In this document: positions 6,387 to 7,522 of the stretch, piece by piece
How positions within the stretch are numbered: the stretch's first letter is position 1
Layout: each line of letters opens with the position of its first letter
Origin: Bacteroidales bacterium
Lineage (GTDB): Bacteria; Bacteroidota; Bacteroidia; Bacteroidales; UBA10428
Reading direction: 5' to 3'
Assembly (NCBI GenBank): GCA_030626465.1
Contig: DAOUOU010000137.1
Coordinates: 1 to 7,522, forward strand
DNA length: 7,522 bases
Made by a program: the position numbers and the translations under genes
The notes under the pieces: model-generated
Databases searched by the model: none
What the model was told of the DNA's origin: nothing
The model's input: only the letters and a program-made list of their open reading frames with translations

Positions 6387-7414
6387 TCTTTTTGTATTCC
6401 TGCAATGAAGATCCCGATGAACCCGGGATGATCTTAACAGACGGAGCATTTATTTCATGCGAGGGAAATTTCGGTACAGGAGATGCATCGATAAGCTTTT
6501 ACAATGATTCTATCGATATTGTATACAACAATATTTTTTACAATGCAAATAACAGAAGCCTTGGAGATGTCCTTCAATCCATAACAATCTATAATGAGAA
6601 TGCTTACCTTGTTGTAAATAATTCCAGTAAGGTTGAAATAGTTGATGCGGAAACTTTCAAAGAAAAAGATGTTATTGCCGGTGTCCCTTCACCAAGGTAT
6701 ATGGTAGCTGTCGAAAATACAGCCTATATAAGTTGTTGGGGAGATAATTCGGTGAAAATAGTTGATCTGAATACGAATGAAGTCACCGGATCAATAGCTA
6801 CATCCTCAGGACCGGACAAAATGGTGATTCAAAACAACAAATTGTATATTGCTAATTCGGGTGGATGGGGTGTTGATTCCCTGATAACCGTTGTGGATAT
6901 AATCACCAGTGAAGTCATTAAAAACATTGGAGTAAAATATGCTCCTGTTGATCTTGTTGTTGATCCGCAGGGAGACATCTGGGTACTTTGTTTCGGAAAA
7001 ATTATTTACGGCCCGGAAGACCCCTCTCCTATTCTCGAAGAAACTCCTTCAAAACTATATAAAATTGATACTGAAACAGACCTTGTTGTTATGGATGAAA
7101 CACTTTTTGACACTCAACATCCTTTTCAACTTGAAATAGATAATACAGGAGTATTGTATTTTGGTGGTGGCTATACTTTCGGAGGAATCTACAGTTTGCA
7201 GGTAGTGTCGGGATCTGAATCTCCGATCAAGATTATCGACGATTTTGCTTATGGATTTAATATTGATCCGAATACAAATGTCCTGTATTTAACTCTTGCT
7301 ACTTCGTATACATCGGCCGGGACATTAAAAAGATATTCAACCGATGGAAATGAATTGGGTACATATGAGTGTGGAATAAGCCCAAATGGTTGTGTATTTA
7401 TAAATTCTGAATGA
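6371..7414 (+). CDS. btuG: BtuG-like surface lipoprotein, beta-propeller corrinoid-binding protein
   Basis: A beta-propeller of the YncE/DUF5074-like type, 347 aa in the uninterrupted frame. Signs include repeated blade signatures such as VEIVDAETF, VKIVDLNTNEV, ITVVDIITSEV and LYKIDTETD, each preceded by AYLVV-, AYISC- or LYIAN-type strands. The N-terminal stretch FISCEGNFGTGDASISFY...LGDVLQSI is characteristic of BtuG homologues. FLYSC followed by acidic residues (NEDPDE) is a lipobox plus a surface-export-like signal. Known: in Bacteroides thetaiotaomicron BtuG sits on BtuB at the cell surface, binds B12 very tightly and hands it over. Gene order and the upstream riboswitch support the same role here. 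The in-frame start is a TTG at 6371 that would give a signal peptide with no basic residues, so the true start is probably the ATG at 6336 across a one-base frameshift. This may be a sequencing indel, a real lesion, or slippage. The propeller body is intact. Confidence 0.8.
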   Translation: MLLVIIFLYSCNEDPDEPGMILTDGAFISCEGNFGTGDASISFYNDSIDIVYNNIFYNANNRSLGDVLQSITIYNENAYLVVNNSSKVEIVDAETFKEKDVIAGVPSPRYMVAVENTAYISCWGDNSVKIVDLNTNEVTGSIATSSGPDKMVIQNNKLYIANSGGWGVDSLITVVDIITSEVIKNIGVKYAPVDLVVDPQGDIWVLCFGKIIYGPEDPSPILEETPSKLYKIDTETDLVVMDETLFDTQHPFQLEIDNTGVLYFGGGYTFGGIYSLQVVSGSESPIKIIDDFAYGFNIDPNTNVLYLTLATSYTSAGTLKRYSTDGNELGTYECGISPNGCVFINSE

Positions 7415-7418
7415 ATCG

Positions 7419-7522
7419 ATGAACTACCTCGTAGAGGTTGAATTATTGTAGAAAGCCAATTCCAGTTCATATTAATTACCTCGTAGAGGTTGAATTATTG
7501 TAGAAAGGCAATTCCAGTTCAT
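7419..7522. repeat. Two 52-bp tandem repeat units with internal hairpin, reaching the window end
   Basis: Units 7419-7470 and 7471-7522 are contiguous and differ at three positions, two in the first six bases and one C/G change near the end (7456 versus 7508). A 46-base core is otherwise identical. Each core opens with ACCTC-gta-GAGGT, a five-pair hairpin with a three-base loop. In unit 1 the ends ATGAAC and GTTCAT are also inverted copies of each other. The array begins four bases after the btuG stop and ends exactly at the window edge, so it may continue. No T-run follows the hairpins. It resembles dispersed intergenic palindromic repeats in Bacteroidota, but I cannot name a family. Confidence 0.85.

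Noticed and set aside
7249..7470. Minus-strand open frame of 73 codons ending in the btuG-like gene
   Set aside because: It begins inside the tandem repeat and runs antisense through the 3' end of a well-supported propeller gene, with no recognisable domain.
7419..7522. Possible CRISPR array (46-base repeats)
   Set aside because: The units are contiguous at a 52-base period, leaving at most a six-base gap between cores, far too short for a spacer. Only two units are visible and no cas genes are in the window.

Overview
The window looks like chromosomal DNA from a member of the Bacteroidota, probably an environmental or gut Bacteroidales/Marinilabiliales-type organism. The evidence is AT-rich sequence, genes without clear Shine-Dalgarno sites, promoter candidates of the Bacteroidota type (TTTG at -33, TAnnTTTG at -7), a cobalamin riboswitch ahead of a TonB-dependent receptor, and a BtuG-like beta-propeller lipoprotein. 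The exact genus cannot be read from this sequence.

Left part (1-1106, minus strand): a two-gene operon. The first gene is a divergent RIC/YtfE-like di-iron hemerythrin protein. It overlaps by four bases (ATGA) with a gene that runs off the left edge and encodes a receiver-like N-terminal domain without the usual phospho-acceptor Asp. The pairing suggests a sensor or repair protein for NO or oxidative stress linked to an atypical regulator, which is an inference. The 218-base gap to the right holds a candidate minus-strand promoter and two small palindromes.

Middle part (1325-3907): a membrane-anchored hybrid histidine kinase (HisKA, HATPase, receiver) with no recognisable sensor domain. It converges, with a 12-base gap, on a cation diffusion facilitator (CDF) metal exporter on the minus strand.

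Right part (3908-7522): the best-understood system here, a corrinoid (vitamin B12) uptake locus. A well-spaced promoter places the transcript start at the 5' edge of a complete cobalamin riboswitch. After it comes a long leader whose last hairpin can pair across the start codon of the receptor. The receptor is a BtuB-type TonB-dependent outer-membrane protein. It is followed 11 bases later by a BtuG-like surface lipoprotein. In Bacteroides, BtuG binds B12 at the cell surface and passes it to BtuB, so the two genes very likely form one B12-repressed operon. The ATG and signal-peptide start of the btuG-like gene appear to be one base out of frame with its body.

The window ends with two contiguous 52-bp tandem repeat units, each carrying a short hairpin. 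They may continue beyond the edge.

Most of the window is a recognisable core and transport region. The observations most worth following are the start-occluding riboswitch hairpin, the displaced start of btuG, the terminal tandem repeat, and the hemerythrin/pseudo-receiver pair. I did not see an entirely new multi-gene system.
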